A DNA stretch of 11,641 nt from Pseudomonadota bacterium (lineage in GTDB: Bacteria; Cyanobacteriota; Vampirovibrionia; LMEP-6097). The stretch covers positions 1-11,641 of the forward strand of contig RFQS01000044.1 of NCBI GenBank assembly GCA_009924885.1. The letters run 5' to 3'. Position 1 is the stretch's first letter, and each line of letters begins with the position of its first letter. The notes beneath the pieces are model-generated. The model did no database searches. It had not been told where the DNA came from and saw only the letters and a list, made by a program, of their open reading frames with translations. The position numbers and the translations under genes were made by a program. Below, piece after piece: positions 1 to 5,779 of the stretch.

Positions 1-36
1 GCATTTGCGAGTTTAAAAAGTATTGATTGTAAATGA
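1..36 (+). CDS. atpF: 3' end of upstream gene, possibly ATP synthase F0 subunit b (partial)
   Basis: Frame 1 is open from the left edge and ends at TGA 34-36, encoding the last 11 residues AFASLKSIDCK. The TGA overlaps the ATG of atpH (ATGA at 33-36), the usual coupling inside an operon. The gene placed before atpH in most F-ATPase operons is atpF, the membrane-anchored peripheral stalk subunit b, and that is the only reason for the name. Eleven residues are too few to recognise the family, so the identity is inferred from context. Confidence 0.4.
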   Translation, partial: AFASLKSIDCK

Positions 37-572
37 ATATAATTCAGCTGAAAAAAATAGCCCAAAAATATGCAAGTGCTCTTGCAGAGCTTTCTCTTGA
101 TGAATTCGTAATTTCTGAGTTGAGTTTTATTGAAAATTTAGTGAATCAAGAGAAAATAGTAACGTTTTTAAGAGATCCGAATATAGAACTTAAGCAAAAA
201 GAAGAAAAACTTTTAGCTGCTATTTCTGATTACGTGTCGAAACCAGTTCAGAGTCTTGTTTTATTATTGCTTAAAAAAAATAGAGCGAATGTCCTTCCAT
301 TTTTATGTCAAGTTTATAAAAAAATATATTATCAAGCCAAAGGTATTGTTATTGTGAATGTTTCAGCACCAACGCCATTAGATTCTGGTGAACTCGCTCT
401 TTTAAAGACTGAGCTTGAGAGATTAACTTCTAAGATGGTTCAGTTTGGAGAAGTTTTGCATGATAGGACTTTACTTGCGGGCTTAAGTGTTACTATCGAT
501 GATAGAAGAATAGATTTTTCGATGAAAACTGCTCTTCAAGCAATAAAAAAAGATTTACTAGCAAACTTATGA
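33..572 (+). CDS. atpH: F1F0 ATP synthase delta subunit
   Basis: Delta/OSCP-family subunit, which joins the peripheral stalk (subunit b) to the top of the F1 alpha-beta hexamer on the cytoplasmic side. At 179 residues it has the usual family length. The N-terminal helical domain opens with the typical QKYASALAEL (residues 11-20), the central part has the basic stretch LLLLKKNRANVLPFL (77-91), and the C-terminal domain carries the family signature LLAGLSVTIDDRRIDFS (147-163). The start ATG overlaps the upstream stop, and the stop overlaps the ATG of rpiB, so all three genes are probably co-translated. In most bacteria atpA follows; here it does not, so the other F1 genes must lie elsewhere. 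Confidence 0.93.
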   Translation: MNIIQLKKIAQKYASALAELSLDEFVISELSFIENLVNQEKIVTFLRDPNIELKQKEEKLLAAISDYVSKPVQSLVLLLLKKNRANVLPFLCQVYKKIYYQAKGIVIVNVSAPTPLDSGELALLKTELERLTSKMVQFGEVLHDRTLLAGLSVTIDDRRIDFSMKTALQAIKKDLLANL

Positions 573-1003
573 GCATATTTATTGCATCTGATCACGCAGG
601 TTATGGCCTTAAACAGGTTCTGCTTAAATTTTTAAAAGAAGATCTCTTATTAGAGGTTGTCGATCTTGGCTGTAATTCTAGTCGAGCTGTCGACTATCCA
701 GACTTCGCCAAACTATTAGTGCGTAATGTTAAGTCTGATAAAGAAAACCGTGGAATACTGCTTTGTGGTACGGGAATTGGTATGACCATTACTGCTAATC
801 GTACTAAAGGCATTAGGTGTGCACTTTGTCACAATGCTGAGTATGCGAAGCTCAGCAAGGAGCATAATAATTCTAATGTTATTGCCATCGGAGCTAGATT
901 TATTGATGAAGATTCAGCTAAAGGAATAGTTAAAGCTTGGCTGGATGCTGATTTTACAGCTGGAAGACATAAGAAAAGGGTAGATTTAATAGACGCTGAT
1001 TAG
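569..1003 (+). CDS. rpiB: Ribose-5-phosphate isomerase B
   Basis: RpiB/LacAB-family isomerase that interconverts ribose 5-phosphate and ribulose 5-phosphate in the non-oxidative pentose phosphate pathway. Its 144 residues are close to the typical length of about 150. Visible motifs are SDHAG (7-11), the anion-binding loop CGTGIGMTITANR beginning at Cys66, HNNSNVIAIGAR beginning at His99, and the C-terminal GRHKKRVDLI. Cys66 and His99 fall at the same numbers as the catalytic base and ring-opening histidine of the E. coli enzyme, so it should be active. These residues favour RpiB over the LacA/LacB galactose-6-phosphate isomerase branch. The gene starts inside the atpH stop (ATGA) without a clear Shine-Dalgarno of its own, so expression probably depends on coupling. 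Confidence 0.95.
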   Translation: MSIFIASDHAGYGLKQVLLKFLKEDLLLEVVDLGCNSSRAVDYPDFAKLLVRNVKSDKENRGILLCGTGIGMTITANRTKGIRCALCHNAEYAKLSKEHNNSNVIAIGARFIDEDSAKGIVKAWLDADFTAGRHKKRVDLIDAD

Positions 1004-1014
1004 GATCTGTTAAA

Positions 1015-1028
1015 TAGGTAAATTATGA
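1015..1028 (+). promoter_or_regulatory. Translation start context of ilvN (AGG with 6-base spacing)
   Basis: The 14 bases TAGGTAAATTATGA cover a short Shine-Dalgarno-like AGG and the ATG of ilvN. Exactly the same 14 bases occur at 2574-2587 at the start of the third gene of the unknown cassette. This supports the chosen starts of both genes. The match may only reflect a preferred ribosome-binding context in this genome. Confidence 0.55.
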
Positions 1029-1501
1029 AAAGGAGTGTTCTCTCAGTTCTAGTCGAAAATGAATCAGGGGTTCTTGCTCGGATATCTGGTCTTTTTAGTC
1101 GTCGTGGTTATAATATCGAAAGTCTCACAGTTGGTCCAAGTGAGCAGGAAGGCTTAAGTCGCATGATTATTGTCACTCAAGATGACGTTGAACAGGTTAA
1201 AAAACAACTTAATAAACTGATTAATGTTATTAAGATAACTGATTTAAGTGAATTGCCTTATGTTGATAGGGAGCTTGCTTTAATAAAAGTCTCTTCTAAA
1301 CAAAATAGAGCTGAGATTATTGAAATTGCAGATCTTTTTCGTAGTCGCATTATTGATGTCGCAGAAGATTCATTAGTCGTAGAGGTTACTGGTGATTCAG
1401 AGAAGATTAATGCTGTTATACAATTAATTTCACCTTTCGGAATTAAGGAAGTAGCAAGAACTGGTTCTGTTGCTCTTCTACGTGGTAAAAAGTTTAACTA
1501 A
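1025..1501 (+). CDS. ilvN: Acetolactate synthase small (regulatory) subunit
   Basis: Regulatory subunit of acetohydroxyacid synthase, the first common enzyme of valine, leucine and isoleucine synthesis. It activates the catalytic subunit and mediates feedback inhibition by valine. The N-terminal ACT domain (about 4-77) has the signature ENESGVLARISGLFSRRGYN, followed by the C-terminal ALS_ss_C domain with ELALIKV and FGIKEVARTGSVALLRG. Asn12, Gly15 and Asn30 match positions known for valine binding in E. coli IlvH, so feedback control is probably intact. The length of 158 residues is normal. The catalytic gene (ilvB/ilvI), often upstream, is absent here. The gene lies 21 bases after rpiB and probably ends the operon. 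Confidence 0.93.
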   Translation: MKRSVLSVLVENESGVLARISGLFSRRGYNIESLTVGPSEQEGLSRMIIVTQDDVEQVKKQLNKLINVIKITDLSELPYVDRELALIKVSSKQNRAEIIEIADLFRSRIIDVAEDSLVVEVTGDSEKINAVIQLISPFGIKEVARTGSVALLRGKKFN

Positions 1502-1522
1502 TTCATATTTGTCACTAAGATT

Positions 1523-1562
1523 TGATTTAGCTTAACTAAATCATAATTCTTTTGTGATTTAG
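1523..1562 (+). repeat. Inverted repeat with a third repeat copy; possible weak terminator or two-state hairpin
   Basis: TGATTTAG at 1523-1530 and CTAAATCA at 1536-1543 form a perfect 8-bp stem around a 5-base loop, followed by the T-rich run TAATTCTTTT. A second TGATTTAG at 1555-1562 can pair with the same CTAAATCA using an 11-base loop. It lies between ilvN and the three-gene cassette. The stem has few G-C pairs, so termination would be weak. The alternative pairing leaves open a regulatory role, which is inference only. Confidence 0.45.
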
Positions 1563-1590
1563 TACTCATAGTCTTAAGAAGAGGAAATCT

Positions 1591-1595
1591 GAGGG
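1591..1595 (+). promoter_or_regulatory. Shine-Dalgarno of the first cassette gene
   Basis: GAGGG lies 6 bases before the ATG at 1602 and fixes that start. It is one of the few clear Shine-Dalgarno sites in the window, as most genes here rely on coupling or have very short leaders. Confidence 0.6.
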
Positions 1596-1601
1596 AAAGC
1601 C

Positions 1602-2237
1602 ATGAGTGAAATCAATATTGATGCTTTAAGGGAAATAACTTTTTCAAGGCTCAAGGATGAGAATTTTGATAATTTTCTTGATGAAAAGAATAAGGACGCG
1701 AATATAAAACAGTATAGGTCTTTAGAGTCATCGCATGTAGCTCTTAAAACAGATGTTGAATCTTCGCTGCAGTTTATTTCTGCTTTAAATCAGCTTGCCG
1801 TTCTTGCAGATAATATGGCTGATGCCAAAAAAAGGGAGCTAGACAAGGGTAAGCAAGATGAGTATAAAGAAAAATTTGAGAAAATACAGAAAACAATTTT
1901 AAATCAAATCGACATACCAGAAGATTTTGTTCAATTAATTCAAGTTGCCTCTGCTGGTGGTATTGATGCTTTACGTGATGTCGCTTCTTGGGCTAGAAAA
2001 ACCGCAAAAGATATGCGTAATGATGAGGAGTTAAACGAGAAGATTGAAAAACTTCAAGATCAACAGAAAAGACTGGAAGGTCTTGGCAGGGCGATTTTCA
2101 AGGATGCTTCTGTAAATGAAGAAAGATTTGATCGTTATGCACTTTTAAAAAAAGCTTTTAGAACTAATTCATCGGAGGAGGAGTATAGATTGCAGTTAGT
2201 TAGGTTAGAGAGAATGAGAGAACAGGAGGGAATGTAA
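1602..2237 (+). CDS. Uncharacterised helical/coiled-coil protein, first gene of three-gene cassette
   Basis: I do not recognise a family. The 211-residue product is highly charged, lacks a signal peptide or membrane segment, and is rich in Lys, Glu, Gln and Asp. It looks almost wholly helical, with probable coiled-coil segments near 72-100, 138-160 and 190-208. The middle (105-135) is more hydrophobic and contains VQLIQVASAGGIDALRDVASWARK. A good Shine-Dalgarno supports the start. The 3' end contains the strong Shine-Dalgarno of the next gene, one base separates the stop from the next ATG, and a third gene follows, so the three are almost certainly co-transcribed and may act together. Small helical operon partners of this kind occur among chaperones and structural subunits of secretion systems, but no motif proves this. 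Confidence 0.8.
   Translation: MSEINIDALREITFSRLKDENFDNFLDEKNKDANIKQYRSLESSHVALKTDVESSLQFISALNQLAVLADNMADAKKRELDKGKQDEYKEKFEKIQKTILNQIDIPEDFVQLIQVASAGGIDALRDVASWARKTAKDMRNDEELNEKIEKLQDQQKRLEGLGRAIFKDASVNEERFDRYALLKKAFRTNSSEEEYRLQLVRLERMREQEGM
2224..2230 (+). promoter_or_regulatory. Strong Shine-Dalgarno of the second cassette gene
   Basis: AGGAGGG, 8 bases before the ATG at 2239, is the closest match to the anti-Shine-Dalgarno seen in the window. It sits inside the last codons of the preceding gene, suggesting that the second product is made at a high level. Confidence 0.7.
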
Positions 2238-2238
2238 T

Positions 2239-2544
2239 ATGAATGGGATGATTACTGGAACGGATGTAAAGGCAGTGAATCCATCCGTCAGGCATTCAGA
2301 GTGCGAGTTTTTTGTAGAATTGAATCAGGATATCTTAGATGGTTTAGAGATGGATATGAACATGGCTTTGGCTATTGATAGTGATGCTGGAAGAGTATCG
2401 GCGGCAGCTTTAAGGACAGAGATTACGATAACTAAGTCTTTACTTGGTTTTTGGAGAAACGAAGCATCTTTCTGGAAGTCGGAGATTGATGAGAATAAGA
2501 AAGATATTCAAGCCACAAATAAACTAGCGAGTGGTTCAGGCTAA
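2239..2544 (+). CDS. Uncharacterised small helical protein, second gene of cassette (paralogue of the third)
   Basis: A 101-residue cytosolic-looking protein with no signal peptide. Residues 1-25 look unstructured, 26-47 are acidic and helical, and 55-97 form a long predicted helix. Residues 69-97 align without gaps to residues 128-156 of the gene at 2584, sharing an L-G-x-x-R-x-E-x-S-[FY]-W pattern, then ExDE, a Lys, and a terminal TNK-[LM]-A. The two proteins are therefore probably paralogous or share a binding module. The strong Shine-Dalgarno fits a product needed in quantity. Small size and a conserved C-terminal helix recall filament or needle subunits and WXG-type secreted proteins, but no diagnostic signature of either is present. 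Function unknown. Confidence 0.8.
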   Translation: MNGMITGTDVKAVNPSVRHSECEFFVELNQDILDGLEMDMNMALAIDSDAGRVSAAALRTEITITKSLLGFWRNEASFWKSEIDENKKDIQATNKLASGSG

Positions 2545-2573
2545 GGGCTAATTAACTAATCGTTCTAATTAGG

Positions 2574-2587
2574 TAGGTAAATTATGA
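2574..2587 (+). promoter_or_regulatory. Translation start context of the third cassette gene
   Basis: TAGGTAAATTATGA is identical to the ilvN start at 1015-1028. A partly duplicated AGGTAGGT just upstream offers two short Shine-Dalgarno cores. Confidence 0.5.
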
Positions 2588-3060
2588 GTTCTATTGATCC
2601 GACAATAAGATTATCACAGACTCGGTCACTGATCGACTCTGTACAGCAGGAAATATACCATCTAGAAAATCTTATACAGGATTTTTTAGAGTTGGAAGGG
2701 GCTGAAGCGACTGAGAGAATCCAGGCTGGTGATACTATTACGACTAGGAATACTGCTAAAAGTGCTAGTGAGACTAGTGAAGATTTTCAAAATTACTTGG
2801 CATATAAGCATGATTTCAGTCCTTATGATCAGCATGAAGTTCTTAGAACTATTGCTTATGATGCTGGATTAATTAAGGAAACGCATGGTGCTTGGACAGA
2901 GTTTTCCAAGGATTCAGGGAGTTCAGCTGTTACTAGGCAGGCCATCGCTGTTTTAAAAGCATCTTTAGGTGCTTTAAGAGTGGAGGAATCCTACTGGAAT
3001 AAAGAACAGGACGAGCAGCAGAAAATGCAAAAAGAGACGAATAAGATGGCTACACTGTAA
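2584..3060 (+). CDS. Uncharacterised helical protein, third gene of cassette (paralogue of the second)
   Basis: A 158-residue protein without signal peptide or membrane segment and not assignable to a family. Residues 8-40 form a probable helix, 41-66 are Thr/Ser/Ala-rich and likely flexible, and 115-156 form the C-terminal helix that matches the second gene. Shared residues include Leu128, Gly129, Arg132, Glu134, Ser136, Trp138, Glu141, Asp143, Glu144, Lys147 and the TNK at 152-154. Compared with its shorter partner it has an additional middle region, including YLAYKHDFSPYDQHEVLRTIAY in two halves around residues 71-92. It follows the second gene after 39 bases and is followed by a weak terminator-like hairpin, so it probably closes the cassette. 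A physical partnership of the two paralogues is plausible but unproven. Confidence 0.8.
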   Translation: MSSIDPTIRLSQTRSLIDSVQQEIYHLENLIQDFLELEGAEATERIQAGDTITTRNTAKSASETSEDFQNYLAYKHDFSPYDQHEVLRTIAYDAGLIKETHGAWTEFSKDSGSSAVTRQAIAVLKASLGALRVEESYWNKEQDEQQKMQKETNKMATL

Positions 3061-3063
3061 TCT

Positions 3064-3101
3064 CTTTATTTGACGGCCCATAATCAAAAATAAAGTTTTT
3101 T
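3064..3101 (+). terminator. Weak rho-independent terminator after the three-gene cassette
   Basis: CTTTATTT (3064-3071) and AAATAAAG (3088-3095) form a perfect 8-bp stem with a 16-base loop, followed directly by six T residues (3096-3101). The position 4 bases after the stop of the third cassette gene is as expected for a terminator. The stem is A-T rich, so it is likely leaky. Confidence 0.5.
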
Positions 3102-3120
3102 ATTACTTCCTTAAGTTAGC

Positions 3121-3126
3121 TATACT
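3121..3126 (+). promoter_or_regulatory. Possible -10 element for the epimerase gene
   Basis: TATACT resembles the sigma-70 -10 consensus and lies only 7 bases before the GTG start at 3134. The start of transcription would then fall at or next to the start codon. A T-rich TTTTAT at 3098-3103 has the right distance for a -35 but is a poor match. Confidence 0.35.
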
Positions 3127-3133
3127 CTGATTT

Positions 3134-4126
3134 GTGCTGAAAGTGAATAAAGTTTTTTTGGTTACTGGTGCAACTGGTTATCTGGCTGCTAATTTTTTAA
3201 ATTTTATTCAAGCGTCTCGTCCTGATTTTTTTGAAGCTTATGATCAGATTTTTTTGTTTGATAGGCACTTAAAGCTTTCAAGGTTGGATCTTGGCATTTT
3301 AGAAAATAAGAAGATCAAAAAAATCGCTTTTGACTTGTCTCAGGTGGAAGAATTCACTTGCTCACTAGAGAGCCTGCTTATCAGTGCTAAGAGCGATTCA
3401 TTGACTTTGGGTAAAGGTCTTGATGAGACTTCGGTATTTAATTTAGAAATTTTACATTTCGCATCATTGAATAATTTAGAATTAGAAAAGCTTTTCATTA
3501 AAGGATTTCAAGAATTCGCTTTAAAAACTAATTCTCTAATTAAGTTTATATATTTATCTTCCTCGGCTGTTTATGGCGAAAATGACTCAGAGCCATTAAT
3601 TCCGAGTGATGAAAATGATTTTTTAAAACCAATAAGTGCTTATGGTATTTATAAAATGCAAATTGAAAAATTTATTCAAGAACTGTTTCTAAAGTGTTTT
3701 TTAATAATTAGGCTAGCGAATCCTTATGGAGGCGAGTTTGAATGCAGGGGAGTATATCAAAATTTCAAACAACAGCTCATAAATACAGCTATGGATGAAA
3801 ACTTTACGGTGAAAATCAATGCAGAAGCTGAAAGGCAAATAGTTAGGGACTTTGTGAATATAAGAGACTTTTGTTTTATGTTAATAGGGTTAATAGAAGC
3901 AAATGCCTGTGGCATTTATAATGTCGCAAGTGAAAAAGTTACTTATTTAGAAGATTTCGCAGAGAGCGTAAAAAATGACTTACTTAATAATTCTTTACTG
4001 GATTTGAGTTTAAGCCAAAAAAAAATCCATATAGAATATCAAGGTTTTAAGCCTGCTGATATTAAAGTCTCTCATCTATCAGCGAGGAAGCTAAGAGACT
4101 GCCTGCAAGCTCATATCTCTGCTTAG
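3134..4126 (+). CDS. NAD-dependent epimerase/dehydratase (extended SDR family)
   Basis: Extended short-chain dehydrogenase/reductase, the family that modifies nucleotide sugars by epimerisation, dehydration or reduction. The Rossmann motif VTGATGYLAANF (10-21) binds NAD(P). LSSSAVYG (141-148) supplies the catalytic Ser, and Tyr170-x3-Lys174 in the sequence SAYGIYK is the catalytic pair. RLANPYGG (193-200), VRDFVNIRD (237-245) and IYNVASEK (261-268) are typical of this family's substrate side. At 330 residues it is near full size. The substrate cannot be told; a sugar nucleotide for surface polysaccharide is the usual case. The start is GTG with no Shine-Dalgarno, and a second GTG three codons on is an alternative. 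The gene converges on the minus-strand block and seems to be a single transcription unit. Confidence 0.88.
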   Translation: MLKVNKVFLVTGATGYLAANFLNFIQASRPDFFEAYDQIFLFDRHLKLSRLDLGILENKKIKKIAFDLSQVEEFTCSLESLLISAKSDSLTLGKGLDETSVFNLEILHFASLNNLELEKLFIKGFQEFALKTNSLIKFIYLSSSAVYGENDSEPLIPSDENDFLKPISAYGIYKMQIEKFIQELFLKCFLIIRLANPYGGEFECRGVYQNFKQQLINTAMDENFTVKINAEAERQIVRDFVNIRDFCFMLIGLIEANACGIYNVASEKVTYLEDFAESVKNDLLNNSLLDLSLSQKKIHIEYQGFKPADIKVSHLSARKLRDCLQAHISA

Positions 4127-4157
4127 AGACCGCCCCGCACACAATTCCAATCTCTGC

Positions 4158-5222
4158 CTAATTCTTAAAGGCTTTATGTGGCTGCCCTTCGATATGACCA
4201 CTTTGAGTAACTTTTACGAATTCAGCTACTTCTTGTAAGGTCTTAATATCTCTAGCACCACTGTAGCTCATGCCACTTCTTAAGCCCTTTACTAGTCTTT
4301 CGATAATGTGTTTTACATTACCTCTATATTTAACCGTAAGTGAAATGCCTTCTTCGTTAAAATCTTCTATCCCAAAATCACTTTGAGCTGGAATAGATGC
4401 CATACCTCTATAGCTTTTTACCATTTCTTCATTTTCATTTCTGAAAACAGTTCCAGGAGTTTGTTTGCAGCCAGCAAATAAAGATCCCATCATCACGGCG
4501 TCACCACCAGCTGCTATCGCTTTAGTTAAGTCACCATAGTATTTAATACCGCCGTCAGCAATTATAAATTTTTGACTATTGGGATTTGCTTGCTGGAAAT
4601 CTTTCTTCGCCTGAAAAGCTAGTTTGATAGCTGAGAGTTGAGGATAGCCAGAACCAGTTTTAATTCTAGTGGTACACACTGAACCAGGACCAACACCGAC
4701 TTTTACGCAATCCGCGCCCCATTTGAATAAATCATAAGCACCTTGGTAAGTGCAGACATTACCTGCAATTATTCCGATATCTGAATAAAGTTCTTTTAAT
4801 TTTTGGATACATCTTTCGACAAGAAGGTGATGACCGTGAGCTACATCTATACAGAAGTTTCTAATACCTGCTGTATAAGCAGCTTTGACTCTTTCGAAAT
4901 CATTCGCACCGATTGAAACGATGAAAGGAGCTTTAGGATTGACTTTATGAGTTACTAATTCAGCGTTGTAAAGTTCAATTTGCTCAAGCATACTTTCGAT
5001 ACTGAGATAACGATGAAGTATACCAACACCGCCATGTTCCATCATGCTAAAAGCCATTTTATGCTCGGTTACTGTATCCATATTCGCAGAGACGAAAGGA
5101 ACGTCAAGCGTAAAGCTTGGGAGTATCTGTGTTTTAGTGCTAACTTCAGCCCGATGCTCAATATTAGAGTATTTTGGGATTAAGAAAACGTCGTCAAAAG
5201 TTAAACCTTCAATTATATTCAT
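4158..5222 (-). CDS. guaB: IMP dehydrogenase/GMP reductase family enzyme lacking CBS domains
   Basis: TIM-barrel enzyme of the IMPDH/GMPR family, which either oxidises IMP to XMP for GMP synthesis or reduces GMP to IMP. Visible are GLTFDDVFLIP (6-16), SANMDTVTE (45-53), IDVAHGHH (125-132), the catalytic loop GVGPGSVCTTR with Cys183, ADGG (222-225), and YRGMAS (271-276). At 354 residues it is shorter than ordinary IMPDH (about 490) because the tandem CBS module is absent; the chain crosses that point around residues 90-100. The C-terminal GLRSGMSYSGA and EFVKVT resemble IMPDH more than E. coli GMPR. However, the flap between YRGMAS and VKYRG is short and has no Arg-Tyr pair like that of IMPDH. 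The guaB symbol is therefore tentative. It is the last gene of the minus-strand block, 35 bases after rimM. Confidence 0.85.
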   Translation of the reverse strand: MNIIEGLTFDDVFLIPKYSNIEHRAEVSTKTQILPSFTLDVPFVSANMDTVTEHKMAFSMMEHGGVGILHRYLSIESMLEQIELYNAELVTHKVNPKAPFIVSIGANDFERVKAAYTAGIRNFCIDVAHGHHLLVERCIQKLKELYSDIGIIAGNVCTYQGAYDLFKWGADCVKVGVGPGSVCTTRIKTGSGYPQLSAIKLAFQAKKDFQQANPNSQKFIIADGGIKYYGDLTKAIAAGGDAVMMGSLFAGCKQTPGTVFRNENEEMVKSYRGMASIPAQSDFGIEDFNEEGISLTVKYRGNVKHIIERLVKGLRSGMSYSGARDIKTLQEVAEFVKVTQSGHIEGQPHKAFKN

Positions 5223-5257
5223 TTCAGTACCAAATTGCTATGTTAGCAGAATTAGGA

Positions 5258-5776
5258 CTAGCTGTTCAAGCTAAGAAGGAATTCACTTTCTTTAATTTTT
5301 ATAAAGCCTTCTTCCGTGTTGATTTCCTCAATGAATTGCTGTACAAAAGGAATTATTAAAGAATTACGCTTTTGAAAAGTCTCATTAAGTTTAACAAAAA
5401 TTTTCACTTGTGCACCTTCACCGACATTCTCAATTATGCCAAGTTCTTGCCCCTGCTCATTTAATACTCTAAGTTCAAAAAGGTCTTGAATGAAGAATTC
5501 ATCAGCTTCTAGATCGTTCTTGATGTCTGCAAATACATAACCAGATAATGCTTCTGCGCTATTTCTATCTTTAATTTCTTTGAGCCTTAGTATAAGAAAC
5601 TGTTTTGCGGGTCTAAAACTCTCTACGTGAAAATCTTGGTCGTTAATTGTAATAGTGTTAATATTTTCTAATGCCTCAAAGGAGTCTAGTAGAGGGAAAA
5701 TTTTTATTTCACCTTTGATTCCATGTGCTGAAGAGACTTTAGCTATAATTCTCTTTTCTAAATTGCTTGGTTCCAT
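5258..5776 (-). CDS. rimM: Ribosome maturation factor RimM (16S rRNA processing)
   Basis: RimM binds ribosomal protein S19 and assists maturation of the 3' (head) domain of the 30S subunit. The 172-residue product has the two expected parts. The N-terminal beta-barrel has IAKVSSAHGIKGEIKI (11-26), and the C-terminal PRC-like barrel includes ADEFFIQDLFELRV (91-104), GIIENVGEGAQ and IPFVQQFIEEIN (142-153). The length is typical. In many bacteria rimM lies with rpsP, trmD and rplS; here it sits between an unknown acidic protein and guaB. Only three bases separate it from the stop of the upstream gene, so it is probably co-translated with it. Confidence 0.92.
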   Translation of the reverse strand: MEPSNLEKRIIAKVSSAHGIKGEIKIFPLLDSFEALENINTITINDQDFHVESFRPAKQFLILRLKEIKDRNSAEALSGYVFADIKNDLEADEFFIQDLFELRVLNEQGQELGIIENVGEGAQVKIFVKLNETFQKRNSLIIPFVQQFIEEINTEEGFIKIKESEFLLSLNS

Positions 5777-5779
5777 TGT

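Noticed and set aside
2548..2572. Small hairpin CTAATT/AATTAG between the second and third cassette genes
   Set aside because: Only six A-T-rich pairs with a 13-base loop; expected by chance in sequence of this composition.
2239..3060. WXG100/ESAT-6 or type III needle identity for the two paralogous small proteins
   Set aside because: The W-x-G turn of WXG100 proteins is absent (the Trp is followed by Lys or Asn, then Ser or Lys), and the needle-family C-terminus is not recognisable. Kept only as a loose comparison.
4127..4157. Bidirectional terminator between the convergent epimerase and guaB genes
   Set aside because: The short gap holds only a 5-bp AGAGA/TCTCT match and no T-run on either strand.
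4980..5359. Three plus-strand ORFs of 61-76 codons opposite guaB and the rimM end
   Set aside because: They lie antisense to well-supported genes, overlap each other in different frames, and encode nothing recognisable.
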